Positions 9,145 through 17,414 of a DNA stretch of 64,000 bases are shown here, piece by piece. The first letter of the stretch is position 1. Each line of letters begins with the position of its first letter. The notes under the pieces were generated by a model. It was given only the letters and a program-made list of their open reading frames with translations. It was not told where the DNA came from and made no database searches. The translations under genes and the position numbers were made by a program. This DNA is from Methylobacterium persicinum (lineage in GTDB: Bacteria; Pseudomonadota; Alphaproteobacteria; Rhizobiales; Beijerinckiaceae): contig NZ_BPQX01000014.1 of NCBI RefSeq assembly GCF_022179525.1, positions 181,737-245,736 on the forward strand, read 5' to 3'.

Positions 9145-10003
9145 GGCTCACTTGCCGATAGGGAAGGCTCGGATCGAAGACGATGGGCGGGTGAACCTGC
9201 GCGAGGTCGAGGTCGCGAAGGGTCTCGATCTCCTTCAGGACCGGGGCAAACTGCGCCTGCAGATATGCGGCGCGGTCGGACGGCGCGCCGGGCCGCTCGC
9301 CGGGGGGCTTCAGCAGCATCGCGGCGACCTCGTCCGGCAGGGCGCCGGCCGGGCCGTCCTTGCGCGGCATCCCCGCCACGAAGGGCACGAGCTGCGCCCT
9401 CGCCACGGCGAGGATCCGGCGTAGCTGCGCGATGGGGGTAGCGTGGTCGTCCACCCGCAGGTCAAGACAGGGATAATCCTCGCGCTCGACGATCCTGAGC
9501 GCCGCCGACTGCTTGCCGCGCCGGTCGCCGCCGGCCCCGTCGCCGGCTTCCAGGGCGCGCATCAGCCGCTCGTCGAGCGCGCAGGCGGCGCTGTTCTCGA
9601 AGGCCCGGGCCATGGCGTCGATCACCTCGGGCGAGACCAGCATGTTGCCCTGCACGGCGTAACCGGCCCCGGTGCGATGCTTGGCTTCCGCGGTGCAGCC
9701 CTCCCCGGTCCAAGCGGCCCCTGCCCCGGCGGCATCCACCAGTCCGATCTGGCGCAGATCCGCCCGGTCGTCGGTGGCTAGCGCCGCCGCCAGGGCCGCC
9801 TCCGCCCCCGCGCCCCCGGCGAGGCCGTCGAGGATGCGTAGGGCGAGGTAGGGGTTCACCCAGGACTGAGTTGTGACGGCTCCGACCCCCGCCCGCAGGT
9901 ATGGGCAGAGGGCGCCCACCGCGGGGACCGCGCTCGCCACCGCGACGCCGAGCTGCCCGGTCCGGGGGCACCGGGCGGCGATGGAGAAGGTGTTGAGTTC
10001 CAT
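9137..10003 (-). CDS. DUF1028 family protein (putative Ntn-hydrolase-like)
   Basis: 288 residues. The N-terminus MELNTFSIAARCPRTGQLGV, followed by AVASAVPAVGALCPYL and VTTQSWVNPYLALRILDGL, is typical of DUF1028. The family is of unknown function and is often annotated as related to Ntn hydrolases. There is no signal peptide or membrane segment. The C-terminal ~90 residues form a helical extension with IVEREDYPCLDLRVDDH. The gene lies between an ABC ATPase gene (6-bp gap) and an overlapping amidase gene, inside an operon that imports and cleaves nitrogen compounds. A role in processing the imported amide or its product is plausible but is inference from context only. Confidence 0.85.
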   Translation of the reverse strand: MELNTFSIAARCPRTGQLGVAVASAVPAVGALCPYLRAGVGAVTTQSWVNPYLALRILDGLAGGAGAEAALAAALATDDRADLRQIGLVDAAGAGAAWTGEGCTAEAKHRTGAGYAVQGNMLVSPEVIDAMARAFENSAACALDERLMRALEAGDGAGGDRRGKQSAALRIVEREDYPCLDLRVDDHATPIAQLRRILAVARAQLVPFVAGMPRKDGPAGALPDEVAAMLLKPPGERPGAPSDRAAYLQAQFAPVLKEIETLRDLDLAQVHPPIVFDPSLPYRQVSHD

Positions 10004-10009
10004 GATGCG

Positions 10010-10741
10010 TCACACCGCGAGGTGGTCGATGACGCGCTCCCGCGCGTCCGAAGCCTTGGCGGACCCGCTGTCCACGATCTCGCCCAGCTTGAGCACGGCG
10101 TAACGGTCGGCGAGACCGAGGGCGAAGGCGACATGCTGCTCCACCACCAGCATGGACAGGCCCGCGTCCCGCTCCGCGAGGAGCACCTTGCGCAGGCGCT
10201 CGACCATGGAGGGCTGAATGCCTTCGGAGATCTCGTCGATCAGCAAAAGGCGCGGCCGCAGCATCAGCGCGCGACCGAGGATCAGCATCTTCTGCTCGCC
10301 CCCCGACAGTGTCCCGGCCCGCTGGCCGAGCCGCTCTTTCAGGAAGGGGAAGTGGCCGAAGAGCCGCTCCAGGGCCCCGGGCAGCATCCGGTCCGAGGGA
10401 ACTGCGAGGCGCAGGTTGTCGCGAATCGAAAGATCCTGGAACAGGGGTTGCTCCTGCGGCGCGTAGCCGACGCCGAGCGCTACGAGCTTGGCCGGGGAAA
10501 GGCCGGAGAGGGCCTGTCCGCCGATGGTGATGCCGCCGCCGCGGAGTGCCACCATGCCGAGGACGGTCTTGAGCAGGGTCGTCTTGCCCATGCCGTTCTT
10601 GCCGAGCAGGGCGACGATCTCCCCCTGCCCGACCGACAGGGTCACGCCCTTCACGATCGAGATGGCCCCGTAGCCGCTCGACACGTCGTCGAGGGCCAGC
10701 GCCGCCCCCACCGGTTCGCTCCGCCGTGCTGCCTCAGGCAT
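10010..10741 (-). CDS. Branched-chain/amide ABC transporter ATP-binding protein, LivF/UrtE type
   Basis: 243 residues. Walker A GKNGMGKTT, Q-loop region YAPQEQPLF, signature LSGGEQKM, Walker B RLLLIDEIS and the switch His in VVEQHVAF are all present. It powers import together with the fused permease-ATPase gene upstream, whose end it overlaps by 8 bp (10734-10741). This is the second of the two ATPases typical of HAAT (branched-chain amino acid, urea, amide) transporters. Confidence 0.9.
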   Translation of the reverse strand: MPEAARRSEPVGAALALDDVSSGYGAISIVKGVTLSVGQGEIVALLGKNGMGKTTLLKTVLGMVALRGGGITIGGQALSGLSPAKLVALGVGYAPQEQPLFQDLSIRDNLRLAVPSDRMLPGALERLFGHFPFLKERLGQRAGTLSGGEQKMLILGRALMLRPRLLLIDEISEGIQPSMVERLRKVLLAERDAGLSMLVVEQHVAFALGLADRYAVLKLGEIVDSGSAKASDARERVIDHLAV

Positions 10742-12542
10742 GGGCCCCTCCCGAGTAGATGGTCCGGACCAGTTCGGAGCCGACCACCTCGTCGACCGTT
10801 CCGTCGAGGACCAGCCGGCCCTGGTGCAGCACCACGATCCGCGAGGAGATCTCGCGCACGAAGTCGAGGTCGTGCTCCACCAGCACGGCGGCGATCCGTC
10901 CCCCGGCGGTGAGGGCCTTGAGGACGCTGCCGATGGTGGTCCGCTCGGCCTTGGTCAGGCCGGCGGTGGGCTCGTCGAGGAGGATGAGACGTGGCTCCAG
11001 GGCCACCACCATGGCGAGTTCCAGGGCCTGCTTCTGGCCGTGGGAGAGAAGGCGTGTCGGCCGGGTGAGCAGGCGGTCGAGGCCCGTCATCCGTAGGACG
11101 TCGAGGGCGGCCTGGGGCAGGCCGAGGGTCGGGGCTTGGCTGAGCGGGCTCAGGCCATCATGGGAGGCCCGGGCGAGGCGGAGGCAATCGGCCACCGACA
11201 GGCTCTCGAACACGCTCGCCACCTGGAACTTGCGCCCGACCCCGAGGCCGACGATCCGGTTCGGCGTCAGCCCGGTGGTGGGCGTGCCGCCGATGGCGAT
11301 GGCGCCGCGGAACGGCTCCGTCCCGTCGCTGAGGCAGCGCATCAGCGTGGTCTTGCCGGCGCCGTTGGGCCCGACGAGGCTCACGAGCTCGCCCGCCCGG
11401 ATCTCCAGGTCGATGCCCTCCAGCACGGTCAGGCTGCCGTAGCTCTTGGCGAGGCCCTGGACCTTGAGGATCGGGGCCTCCGCCGTGCTGGTGGCGGACC
11501 CGGCCTCCCGCGCCGCCAGGGCGGGGGCGGCCTGCCCGGTCCGCCCGACGGGCAGCGCCCGCCACAGGCGTCCGACGGGATCGGCCAGCCCGCCGGGCAG
11601 CAGGATGATGATCGCGACGAAGGCGGTGCCCAGGAGAAGCTGCCACAGGAAGGGCAGGTCTCCCGAGAGGTTCGCGGCGAGGTAGTCGATGGCGATGGTG
11701 CCGATCACCGGGCCGAGGAGCGTGCCGCGCCCGCCGAGGGCAACCCAGATCACCAGTTCGGTGCCGAACAGGAAGCCGGCATTCTCCGGGGCGACGACCC
11801 CGGACGCGTTGGCGAACAGGAAGCCCGCGAGCCCGGCCACGGCGGCCAGCGCCGTCGTGAGAAGGATCTGCAGCCGCCGGGGGTTGAGGCCGAGATAGGC
11901 GCAGCGCGCCTCGTTGTCCTTCAGGGCTACGAGGGCCCGCCCGGCATCCGACTGGACGAGGATCCACGCGGCGAGGGTGACGGCGACGAGCACCAGGGCC
12001 GCGAGGCGGAAATAACCCTCGATCTCGAAGGGCAGCACGTCGAAGCCGACGAGGCCGCTGCTGGAGCCGGTCCATTCGCCCCCCGAATAGATCAGCTGCG
12101 TGACGACGATCGGGACGACGAGGGAGATCACCGACGCATAGAGGGGGGTCGAGCGGTGGTAGAAGGACAGCCACCCGACGACGAGGCCGAGGAGCGCCGG
12201 CGCGGCGACCGCGGTGGCCAAAGCAGCTGCGATGCCGACGGGCGTCGCGCCATAGGCGCCGAGGATCATCGCCGCCGCGTAGGCGCCGACGCCGAAGAAC
12301 GCGGCCTGCCCGAAGGTCAGGATGCCGGCAAATCCCCACAGCAGATCCACGGTGACGGCCAGCACCGCGTAGATCATCGACCGGGTCAGGACGTTGACCG
12401 CGAAGGTGTCGAGGAAGGCCGGCGCGATCCAGAGGGCCAGGGACGCCAGCACCGCCGCGACGAAGGGGGCCGCCCGGGAGAGCCGGCTCCGGGAGCGCGG
12501 GGCGACGGCGGCGCGCTCCGCCGCGGGGATCGTCTCAAGCAC
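10734..12542 (-). CDS. Fused LivM-type permease and LivG-type ATPase of amide/HAAT ABC transporter
   Basis: 602 residues. The first ~330 form a LivM-like permease with about eight to ten TM helices, including DLLWGFAGILTFGQAAFFGVGAY. An Ala-rich linker (about 335-357) follows, and then a LivG-type ATPase from residue 358: Walker A GPNGAGKT at 391-398, signature LSHGQKQ at 499-505, Walker B LILLDEPTA about 519-527. The two parts are usually separate genes; here they form one uninterrupted frame. The start overlaps the end of the LivH gene by 8 bp (12535-12542). It works with the LivF ATPase downstream and the binding protein upstream. Confidence 0.92.
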   Translation of the reverse strand: MLETIPAAERAAVAPRSRSRLSRAAPFVAAVLASLALWIAPAFLDTFAVNVLTRSMIYAVLAVTVDLLWGFAGILTFGQAAFFGVGAYAAAMILGAYGATPVGIAAALATAVAAPALLGLVVGWLSFYHRSTPLYASVISLVVPIVVTQLIYSGGEWTGSSSGLVGFDVLPFEIEGYFRLAALVLVAVTLAAWILVQSDAGRALVALKDNEARCAYLGLNPRRLQILLTTALAAVAGLAGFLFANASGVVAPENAGFLFGTELVIWVALGGRGTLLGPVIGTIAIDYLAANLSGDLPFLWQLLLGTAFVAIIILLPGGLADPVGRLWRALPVGRTGQAAPALAAREAGSATSTAEAPILKVQGLAKSYGSLTVLEGIDLEIRAGELVSLVGPNGAGKTTLMRCLSDGTEPFRGAIAIGGTPTTGLTPNRIVGLGVGRKFQVASVFESLSVADCLRLARASHDGLSPLSQAPTLGLPQAALDVLRMTGLDRLLTRPTRLLSHGQKQALELAMVVALEPRLILLDEPTAGLTKAERTTIGSVLKALTAGGRIAAVLVEHDLDFVREISSRIVVLHQGRLVLDGTVDEVVGSELVRTIYSGGAHA

Positions 12543-13368
12543 GGGAGAAACCTTTCGGGCTGACGCGCAGGACGAGGGCCGCGAGGACCGCGACGGCGAT
12601 GCTGCCGAGGATCGGGCTCACGAAGGTACTGATGAGCACCTGGGCCGCCCCGAAGACGAGGCAGGCCGCCGCCAGCGCCAGGAAGGAGGCGTCGGCCACC
12701 ATCACCAGCATGAAGGCGCCGATCAGCCAGGAGACGCCCATGTTGGGATCGACGCTGGTGAGCGGCGTCAGCAGGACGCCCGCCAGGGCGGCGAGACCGG
12801 CGCCGACCATGAACACCACGAGCCGGACCCGCCCCGTGTCGATGCCGAGGCTACGGGCCAACGTCTCGTTCATGATCACCGCCCGGGCCGAGAGCCCGAG
12901 CCGCGTCCGCTCGATGGTGAGGGCGAACAACGTCCCGATGACCAGGGCGATGCCCAGCGCCACGAGGCGATAGGCCGAATACTCGACGCCACCGAAGGCG
13001 ACGGTCCCCGCGAACAGGTTCGGGGTCAGCTGCACGTCCCGGCCGAAGGCGAGGGTGATGAGCTGGCCGACCACGATGCCGAGGCCCCAGGTAGCGAGGA
13101 TCGCGTCCAAGGGCCGGCGGTAGAGGGGGCGGATGATGAAGTGCTCCGCCAGCCCGCCCAGCACCGCGCCGACGACGAAGGCGAGCGGCAGGGCCAACCA
13201 GGGGTTCAGCCCGAGCTTGGCCGTCACCACGGCACAATAGGCACCCACCGTCAGCCACGCCCCGTGGGCGAAGTTGATGATCTTCAGGACGCCGAAGATC
13301 GCCAGCAATCCGATCGAGACGATGAACAGGATCGCCGCGGTGGTGAGGATGTCGAGGAGGAGCAGCAT
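12535..13368 (-). CDS. LivH-type permease of amide/HAAT ABC transporter
   Basis: 277 residues with about eight hydrophobic helices. The hallmark IGLLAIFGVLKIINFAHGAWL near the N-terminus is shared by LivH/UrtB permeases. It is the first permease half of the importer and pairs with the LivM half of the next gene, which it overlaps by 8 bp. It lies 54 bp after the substrate-binding-protein gene on the same strand. Confidence 0.92.
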   Translation of the reverse strand: MLLLLDILTTAAILFIVSIGLLAIFGVLKIINFAHGAWLTVGAYCAVVTAKLGLNPWLALPLAFVVGAVLGGLAEHFIIRPLYRRPLDAILATWGLGIVVGQLITLAFGRDVQLTPNLFAGTVAFGGVEYSAYRLVALGIALVIGTLFALTIERTRLGLSARAVIMNETLARSLGIDTGRVRLVVFMVGAGLAALAGVLLTPLTSVDPNMGVSWLIGAFMLVMVADASFLALAAACLVFGAAQVLISTFVSPILGSIAVAVLAALVLRVSPKGFSRA

Positions 13369-13422
13369 CGGGGCTTCCGAGTGTGCGATGGGCGTCGGAC
13401 GAAGTCGGAAGACCCCGTCAGC

Positions 13423-14577
13423 TCATTGTAGCTTCGGGCACTGGTCGCCGGGATCGACGTCCTTGAAGGTGCCGGCGACCTTGACCGTGCCGTCCGCCTG
13501 GATCTGGCCGAGATACATGGTCAGCGGCGCATGGTGCTGCTTGCTCATGCGGATCGTGCCCCGGGGTCCGGTGACGCTCACCGTGGGCAGGGCTTCGAGG
13601 ACCTTCGCCGTCTCGGTGCCCCCCGCCTTCTCGACGGCGGCCTTGTAGAGGTAGATCGCCTCGTATTCCGGCACCGAGAGGTCGTTGGGCGTCCGCAGCT
13701 CGCCGCCGAACTTCTTCTTCATCGCCTCCAGAAAGGTCTTGTTCTCCGGGCTGTCGATTCCGGTGACGTAGGAGGCCGAGAGGTACACGCCCTCCGCGTC
13801 GGCGCCCATGCTCTTGGCCGTGCCCTCGTCCAGGGCGAGGTTGGCGAAGGGCAGAGTGACGCCCGCGCCCCGGAGCTGCTTGGTGAGCGTCACGTTCGGC
13901 GCGCCACCCGCCGTGGAGGTGATCAGCGCATCAGGCTTGGCTTCCTTCAGCTTGGAGATGATCGCGGTCCAGTCGCTGCCGTCCATCGGCAGGTATTCCT
14001 CGCCGACCACCTTGCCGCCGGTCTTCTCGACATAGCCCTTTGCAAAGCCGAGCATGCCGCGGCCGAAGGCGTAGTCGCTGCCGATGAGGAAGTAGGTCTT
14101 GGCACCCTTCGCCTTGAAGGCGTCGACCACCGGGGGCACCTGCTGTTCGGGCACCCAGGCATCCACGAACAGGTTCTTGTTGCAGGAATGGCCCTCGTAG
14201 AACGAGGTGTAGATGTACGGCACGCGGCCCTTGGTGACTGCGGGAAGGCCGGCATTGCGGGCGGCGCTGGTCTCCATCGAGATCAGGACATCGACCTTCT
14301 TCTGGTAGATCAGCCCGTCGAAGGCCTTCTGAGCGCCGGCCGCGCCGGACGCGTCGTCGGCCACCTCCAGCACGAGCTTGCGGCCGAGCACGCCGCCCTT
14401 GGCGTTGATCTCCTCCACGGCGAGTTCGGCCGACTGGACCACCGAGGGGGCGACGACACTGTTGGCGCCCGACAGTCCGATCGGGACGCCGATGACGATC
14501 GGCTTGCCGTCCGCGGCCTGCGCGGTGGAGGCTGCGAGCATGAGGGCAACGGTACCGATGAGACGATGTTTCAGCAT
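13423..14577 (-). CDS. Periplasmic substrate-binding protein of amide/HAAT ABC transporter
   Basis: 384 residues. A Sec signal peptide ends at about residue 21 (LAASTAQA/ADGK). The mature protein is a type I periplasmic binding fold (PIVIGVPIGLSGANS, ELAVEEINAKGGVLGRKLVLEVADD, YFLIGSDYAFGRGM). This is the Leu/Ile/Val-amide-urea class, related to AmiC and UrtA encoded elsewhere in this window. It lies 42 bp after the nitrilase gene and upstream of the permeases. The ligand is probably a small amide, nitrile or related nitrogen compound (inference from the operon). Confidence 0.92.
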   Translation of the reverse strand: MLKHRLIGTVALMLAASTAQAADGKPIVIGVPIGLSGANSVVAPSVVQSAELAVEEINAKGGVLGRKLVLEVADDASGAAGAQKAFDGLIYQKKVDVLISMETSAARNAGLPAVTKGRVPYIYTSFYEGHSCNKNLFVDAWVPEQQVPPVVDAFKAKGAKTYFLIGSDYAFGRGMLGFAKGYVEKTGGKVVGEEYLPMDGSDWTAIISKLKEAKPDALITSTAGGAPNVTLTKQLRGAGVTLPFANLALDEGTAKSMGADAEGVYLSASYVTGIDSPENKTFLEAMKKKFGGELRTPNDLSVPEYEAIYLYKAAVEKAGGTETAKVLEALPTVSVTGPRGTIRMSKQHHAPLTMYLGQIQADGTVKVAGTFKDVDPGDQCPKLQ

Positions 14578-14619
14578 GGTCTGGCTCCTCGAAACGGTTG
14601 GGGGACGGGGCGTCTGGCC

Positions 14620-15465
14620 TCAGCCGTAGATGTCGGTGCGGCGGTCGCGCAGGAGGGAGTTGAAGGCGTTCAGGTCCTTGCGGCCGGCCTCGTCGAGGTC
14701 GACGAGGGCCGAGAGGGTCTCGGTGCGGTCGCGACTCGCCGGGCCGGCCAGGGGCCAGCCCTTCGGCCCGATGATCAGGCTCTGCCCTTCGAAGGGCTGG
14801 CCCCGCTCGGTGCCGACCCGGTCGGCGCAGGCGATGAACAGGCCGTTGGAGTGGGCGGCGGCCCGGTGAAGCGTGTTGGCCATGGCGGCCTCGCCCTCGG
14901 GCTGGTCGGGCATCGGCACCCAGTTGGTGGGAATGCAGACGATCTCGGCGCCGCCGAGCGCCAGTTGCCGGAAGGTCTCCGGGAACCAGCCGTCGTAGCA
15001 GATCGCGACGCCGACCCTGCCGACCGCCGTGTCGAAGACCGGGAAGCCGAGGTCGCCCTTGGCGAAGTAGACGTTCTCCTGATCCCAGAGATGGGCCTTC
15101 CGGTAGGTGCCGATGTACCCCTCCGGACCGACGATCACCGCGGCGTTGTAGAGGACGTCCCCTCCCCGCTCGGCGATTCCCGCCACGATGTGGATGCCGA
15201 GTTCCCGCGCCAGCGCCGCCCAGGCCCTGGTCGTCGGCCCGTCGGGCACGGGCTCGGCGAGGGAGTTGGCCTCCTCCTGCGAGGCGAAGACGTAGCCCGT
15301 GCTGGCAAGTTCCGGCAGGACGATCAGCCCGCTGCCCTCCGCCGCCGCGGCGCGGACGAGCCGGGAGGCCTCGGCCATGTTCGCATCGACCGCGCCGATT
15401 TCCGGCGCGAATTGGATGCAAGACACCCGTATTGGCGGGCGTGCGGGACCGTTCGCTTGGATCAT
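14620..15465 (-). CDS. Nitrilase-superfamily carbon-nitrogen hydrolase
   Basis: 281 residues, cytoplasmic. The catalytic Glu-Lys-Cys triad is visible: Glu52 (VLPELAST), Lys123 (YRKAHLWD) and Cys156 (AICYDGWFPE). Such enzymes cleave nitriles, amides or N-carbamoyl compounds; the exact substrate cannot be read. I chose the ATG at 15465 because GGAG lies 6 nt upstream. The longer open frame up to 15609 would run through the predicted leader hairpins and terminator. It is the first structural gene behind that leader and is followed by the transporter genes. Confidence 0.92.
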   Translation of the reverse strand: MIQANGPARPPIRVSCIQFAPEIGAVDANMAEASRLVRAAAAEGSGLIVLPELASTGYVFASQEEANSLAEPVPDGPTTRAWAALARELGIHIVAGIAERGGDVLYNAAVIVGPEGYIGTYRKAHLWDQENVYFAKGDLGFPVFDTAVGRVGVAICYDGWFPETFRQLALGGAEIVCIPTNWVPMPDQPEGEAAMANTLHRAAAHSNGLFIACADRVGTERGQPFEGQSLIIGPKGWPLAGPASRDRTETLSALVDLDEAGRKDLNAFNSLLRDRRTDIYG

Positions 15466-15481
15466 GACTGCTCCAAAACGC

Positions 15482-15522
15482 AAAAAGCCTCTGGGCGCGG
15501 ACATCATCCGCGGTCCAGAGGC
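15482..15522 (-). terminator. Leader intrinsic terminator (attenuator) before the nitrilase operon
   Basis: Read on the minus strand, an 8-bp stem GCCTCTGG/CCAGAGGC (outer ends at 15522 and 15487) encloses a second stem CGCGGA/TCCGCG. It is followed at once by TTTTT (15486-15482). The T-run ends 16 nt before the nitrilase start codon, so it would stop transcripts coming from amiCR before the structural genes unless antitermination occurs. Confidence 0.85.
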
Positions 15523-15541
15523 TCCAAAGCCGAGATGTGAT

Positions 15542-15572
15542 GCAGCAATCCTGCTGCGGGGCAACCTTGCCC
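15542..15572 (-). promoter_or_regulatory. Tandem hexaloop hairpins, candidate ANTAR (AmiR) RNA-binding motif
   Basis: On the minus-strand transcript, hairpin P1 (15572-15559) is GGGC-AAGGTT-GCCC. One nucleotide later comes hairpin P2 (15557-15542), GCAGC-AGGATT-GCTGC. ANTAR proteins are known to bind two short stems with six-nucleotide loops in which loop position 1 is A and position 4 is G. P1 satisfies both; P2 has A at position 1 but A at position 4. The motif lies between the amiR stop and the leader terminator, with 19 nt between P2 and the terminator stem. Confidence 0.7.
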
Positions 15573-15636
15573 GGTCCTCAGACGATAGCCGCAGTCTTGC
15601 AGAGAGCAAGCCGATAATTGCGGCAGGATGCTGCGA

Positions 15637-16263
15637 TCAGGTCTTTTCCGCCAAAGCGATGCGCAGGCCGAGGCCGCTCATGGCCTCGTGGGCCGAGACC
15701 ACGCCTTCGGCCACGCTCGCCATCGGCACCCGCGCGGCGGTGGCGCGGTCCCGCAGCATCTTGTAGGCCGCATCCTCGTCGATCCGGTTCAGCTCCACCA
15801 GCAGCCGGACCGCTTTCTCCACGGTGCGGCGACCCTTCATCGTCTCCTCGAGCCGGTTGATCTTGCTCGTCAGCCTGCCCTCGTAGCCCCGCCGGTAGCG
15901 GGCCAGGGCGAACTGGGTGAGGACACCCCGGGGATGGAGCGGCTTGTTCAACACGCCGTGGGCGTTGACGTCGGCAATGGCCTTCAGGGACGTCGGGCTC
16001 TCGTAGGCGACGATGGCGATGACGGCGGGCTCGGCCTCCTCGATGGAGGGCAGGAGATGCATCACCTGCGCGTCGTCGAGCTGGATGAACAGGGTGTCGA
16101 TTTCCGCCGGCAGGGCGGCCGGCGGCGGCCAAGCCAGCGTCACGGTGCAGCCGAGGCGCCGGAGTTGCTCCACCAGCGCAGCGCCCTCCTCGTCGGACGG
16201 GTGGATGACGAGGGCCCGGGCCCGGCGCAGGTCGTCGAGGATCTTGCGGGCGGACGCGCTCAA
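15637..16263 (-). CDS. amiR: AmiR-like ANTAR-domain transcription antiterminator
   Basis: 208 residues. The N-terminal part is a receiver-like domain without a normal phospho-acceptor, as in Pseudomonas AmiR (LRRLGCTVTLAWPPP, IAIVAYESPTSL, HGVLNKPL). After a coiled-coil linker comes a C-terminal ANTAR domain at about 137-190 (RRTVEKAVRLLVELNRIDEDAAYKMLR). The start is TTG at 16263-16261, overlapping the amiC stop (GCTTGA), at the same place as the start of known AmiR proteins; the longer frame runs inside amiC. In Pseudomonas, AmiC holds AmiR inactive until an amide binds. The predicted RNA target lies just downstream of this gene. Confidence 0.9.
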   Translation of the reverse strand: MSASARKILDDLRRARALVIHPSDEEGAALVEQLRRLGCTVTLAWPPPAALPAEIDTLFIQLDDAQVMHLLPSIEEAEPAVIAIVAYESPTSLKAIADVNAHGVLNKPLHPRGVLTQFALARYRRGYEGRLTSKINRLEETMKGRRTVEKAVRLLVELNRIDEDAAYKMLRDRATAARVPMASVAEGVVSAHEAMSGLGLRIALAEKT

Positions 16264-17414
16264 GCGGCCATCCCCTCGTCCAGGGAGTTCGCCTCGAAGC
16301 GCGACCACGCCAGGTACGGGTCGGGCCGCACAGGGCGGCGCGCCCGCCAGACCACGTCGAACTGCCCGTCGGCCCGGGCGACACCGATGCCGGGCGTGAG
16401 CCAGATGTGCCGCGTCTCGCCGTCGAAGGCGAGGTCGCCCTCCGGCGCGGCGAGACGCTGCCGCAGCGCCGCCGCCCCGAGGCGCGCCGCATCGAGGGTG
16501 CCCACCTCCGCGAGGGCGCGGGCGAAGAGGTGGACCTGGGCATAGGCGGTCTCGGACCACATGCTGGTCGGCCGCTCGGCCCCGAACCGGGTCTGGAACG
16601 CCGCCACGAAACGCGCATTCTCCTCGCCCGCCAGGGCCCCGAGATAGGAGGCCGCCAGGACATGGCCACGGCACAGGTCGGGGCCGATGGCCCGGATCTG
16701 CCCCTCGGCCATGGTGAGGCTGGCGATGGGACAGCGGGCCCGGTCGATCCCGGATTGCGCATAGGCCCGGTACAGCCGTTCGGCCCCGCGCCCCACCACC
16801 GTCGAGAAAACCGCGTCCGGCGCGGCGTGGCGGATGGCGTCGACCATCGCGCCGTGGGCGGCATCGTCCCCGTCGAGGGGCGCGTAGAGTTCGCCGACCA
16901 CCATCCCGCCCTTGGCCTCGACGAGGTCGCGCATCACCCGGTTCGACTCACGGGGGTAGATGTAATCGGAGCCGATCAGAAAGATGCGCTTGCCGTGCTC
17001 CTGCAGGAGATAATCGGCCAGCGCGAAGACGTTCTGGTTCAGGGTCGCGCCTGTATAGATGATGTTCTCCGAATACTCGAAGCCCTCGTAGATCGAAGGG
17101 TACCAGAGCAGACCGTTGTGTCGCTCGACGGTGGACAGCACCGACTTGCGGCTGGCCGACAGGGAGCAGCCGAACACGACCTCGGCCCCGTCCTCCGCGA
17201 GCATCCGCCGGGCGTAGGAGCGGTAGGCGTCGGTATCTCCGGCGGGATCGTAGCAGATGGGCTCGATGGCGCGCCCGAGCACGCCGCCGGCGGTGTTGAT
17301 CTCCTCGATGGCGAGGGCGGTGCCGAGGAAGTGCTCGGTTTCCGTGATGCCGCTGACACCGCTGCGGGAAAACAGGACGCCGACACGCCACGTCGCTTCG
17401 TCCCTGCCGGCCAT
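16260..17414 (-). CDS. amiC: AmiC-like amide sensor (cytoplasmic periplasmic-binding-protein fold)
   Basis: 384 residues from the chosen ATG at 17414 (GAGG about 6 nt upstream; an ATG at 17459 is an alternative). It has a type I binding-protein fold without a signal peptide, as expected for AmiC, which acts in the cytoplasm. Stretches shared with Pseudomonas AmiC include YEGFEYSENI, LIGSDYIYPRESN and AVFSTVVGRG. It is predicted to bind a small amide and release the antiterminator AmiR. It overlaps amiR (TTGA junction) and is first in the operon. Confidence 0.92.
   Translation of the reverse strand: MAGRDEATWRVGVLFSRSGVSGITETEHFLGTALAIEEINTAGGVLGRAIEPICYDPAGDTDAYRSYARRMLAEDGAEVVFGCSLSASRKSVLSTVERHNGLLWYPSIYEGFEYSENIIYTGATLNQNVFALADYLLQEHGKRIFLIGSDYIYPRESNRVMRDLVEAKGGMVVGELYAPLDGDDAAHGAMVDAIRHAAPDAVFSTVVGRGAERLYRAYAQSGIDRARCPIASLTMAEGQIRAIGPDLCRGHVLAASYLGALAGEENARFVAAFQTRFGAERPTSMWSETAYAQVHLFARALAEVGTLDAARLGAAALRQRLAAPEGDLAFDGETRHIWLTPGIGVARADGQFDVVWRARRPVRPDPYLAWSRFEANSLDEGMAA

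Noticed and set aside
11136-12563. 475-codon plus-strand frame across the LivM-LivG gene
   Set aside because: Low-complexity Gly/Arg/Asp/Glu-rich antisense reading; the minus strand carries clear Walker and permease motifs.
13531-15540. 669-codon plus-strand frame
   Set aside because: It runs antisense through the binding-protein and nitrilase genes and the leader; no motif and an unlikely composition.
15466-15609. Longer N-terminus for the nitrilase (start at 15609)
   Set aside because: It would translate through the hexaloop hairpins and terminator, while the ATG at 15465 has a good GGAG site and aligns with nitrilase starts.
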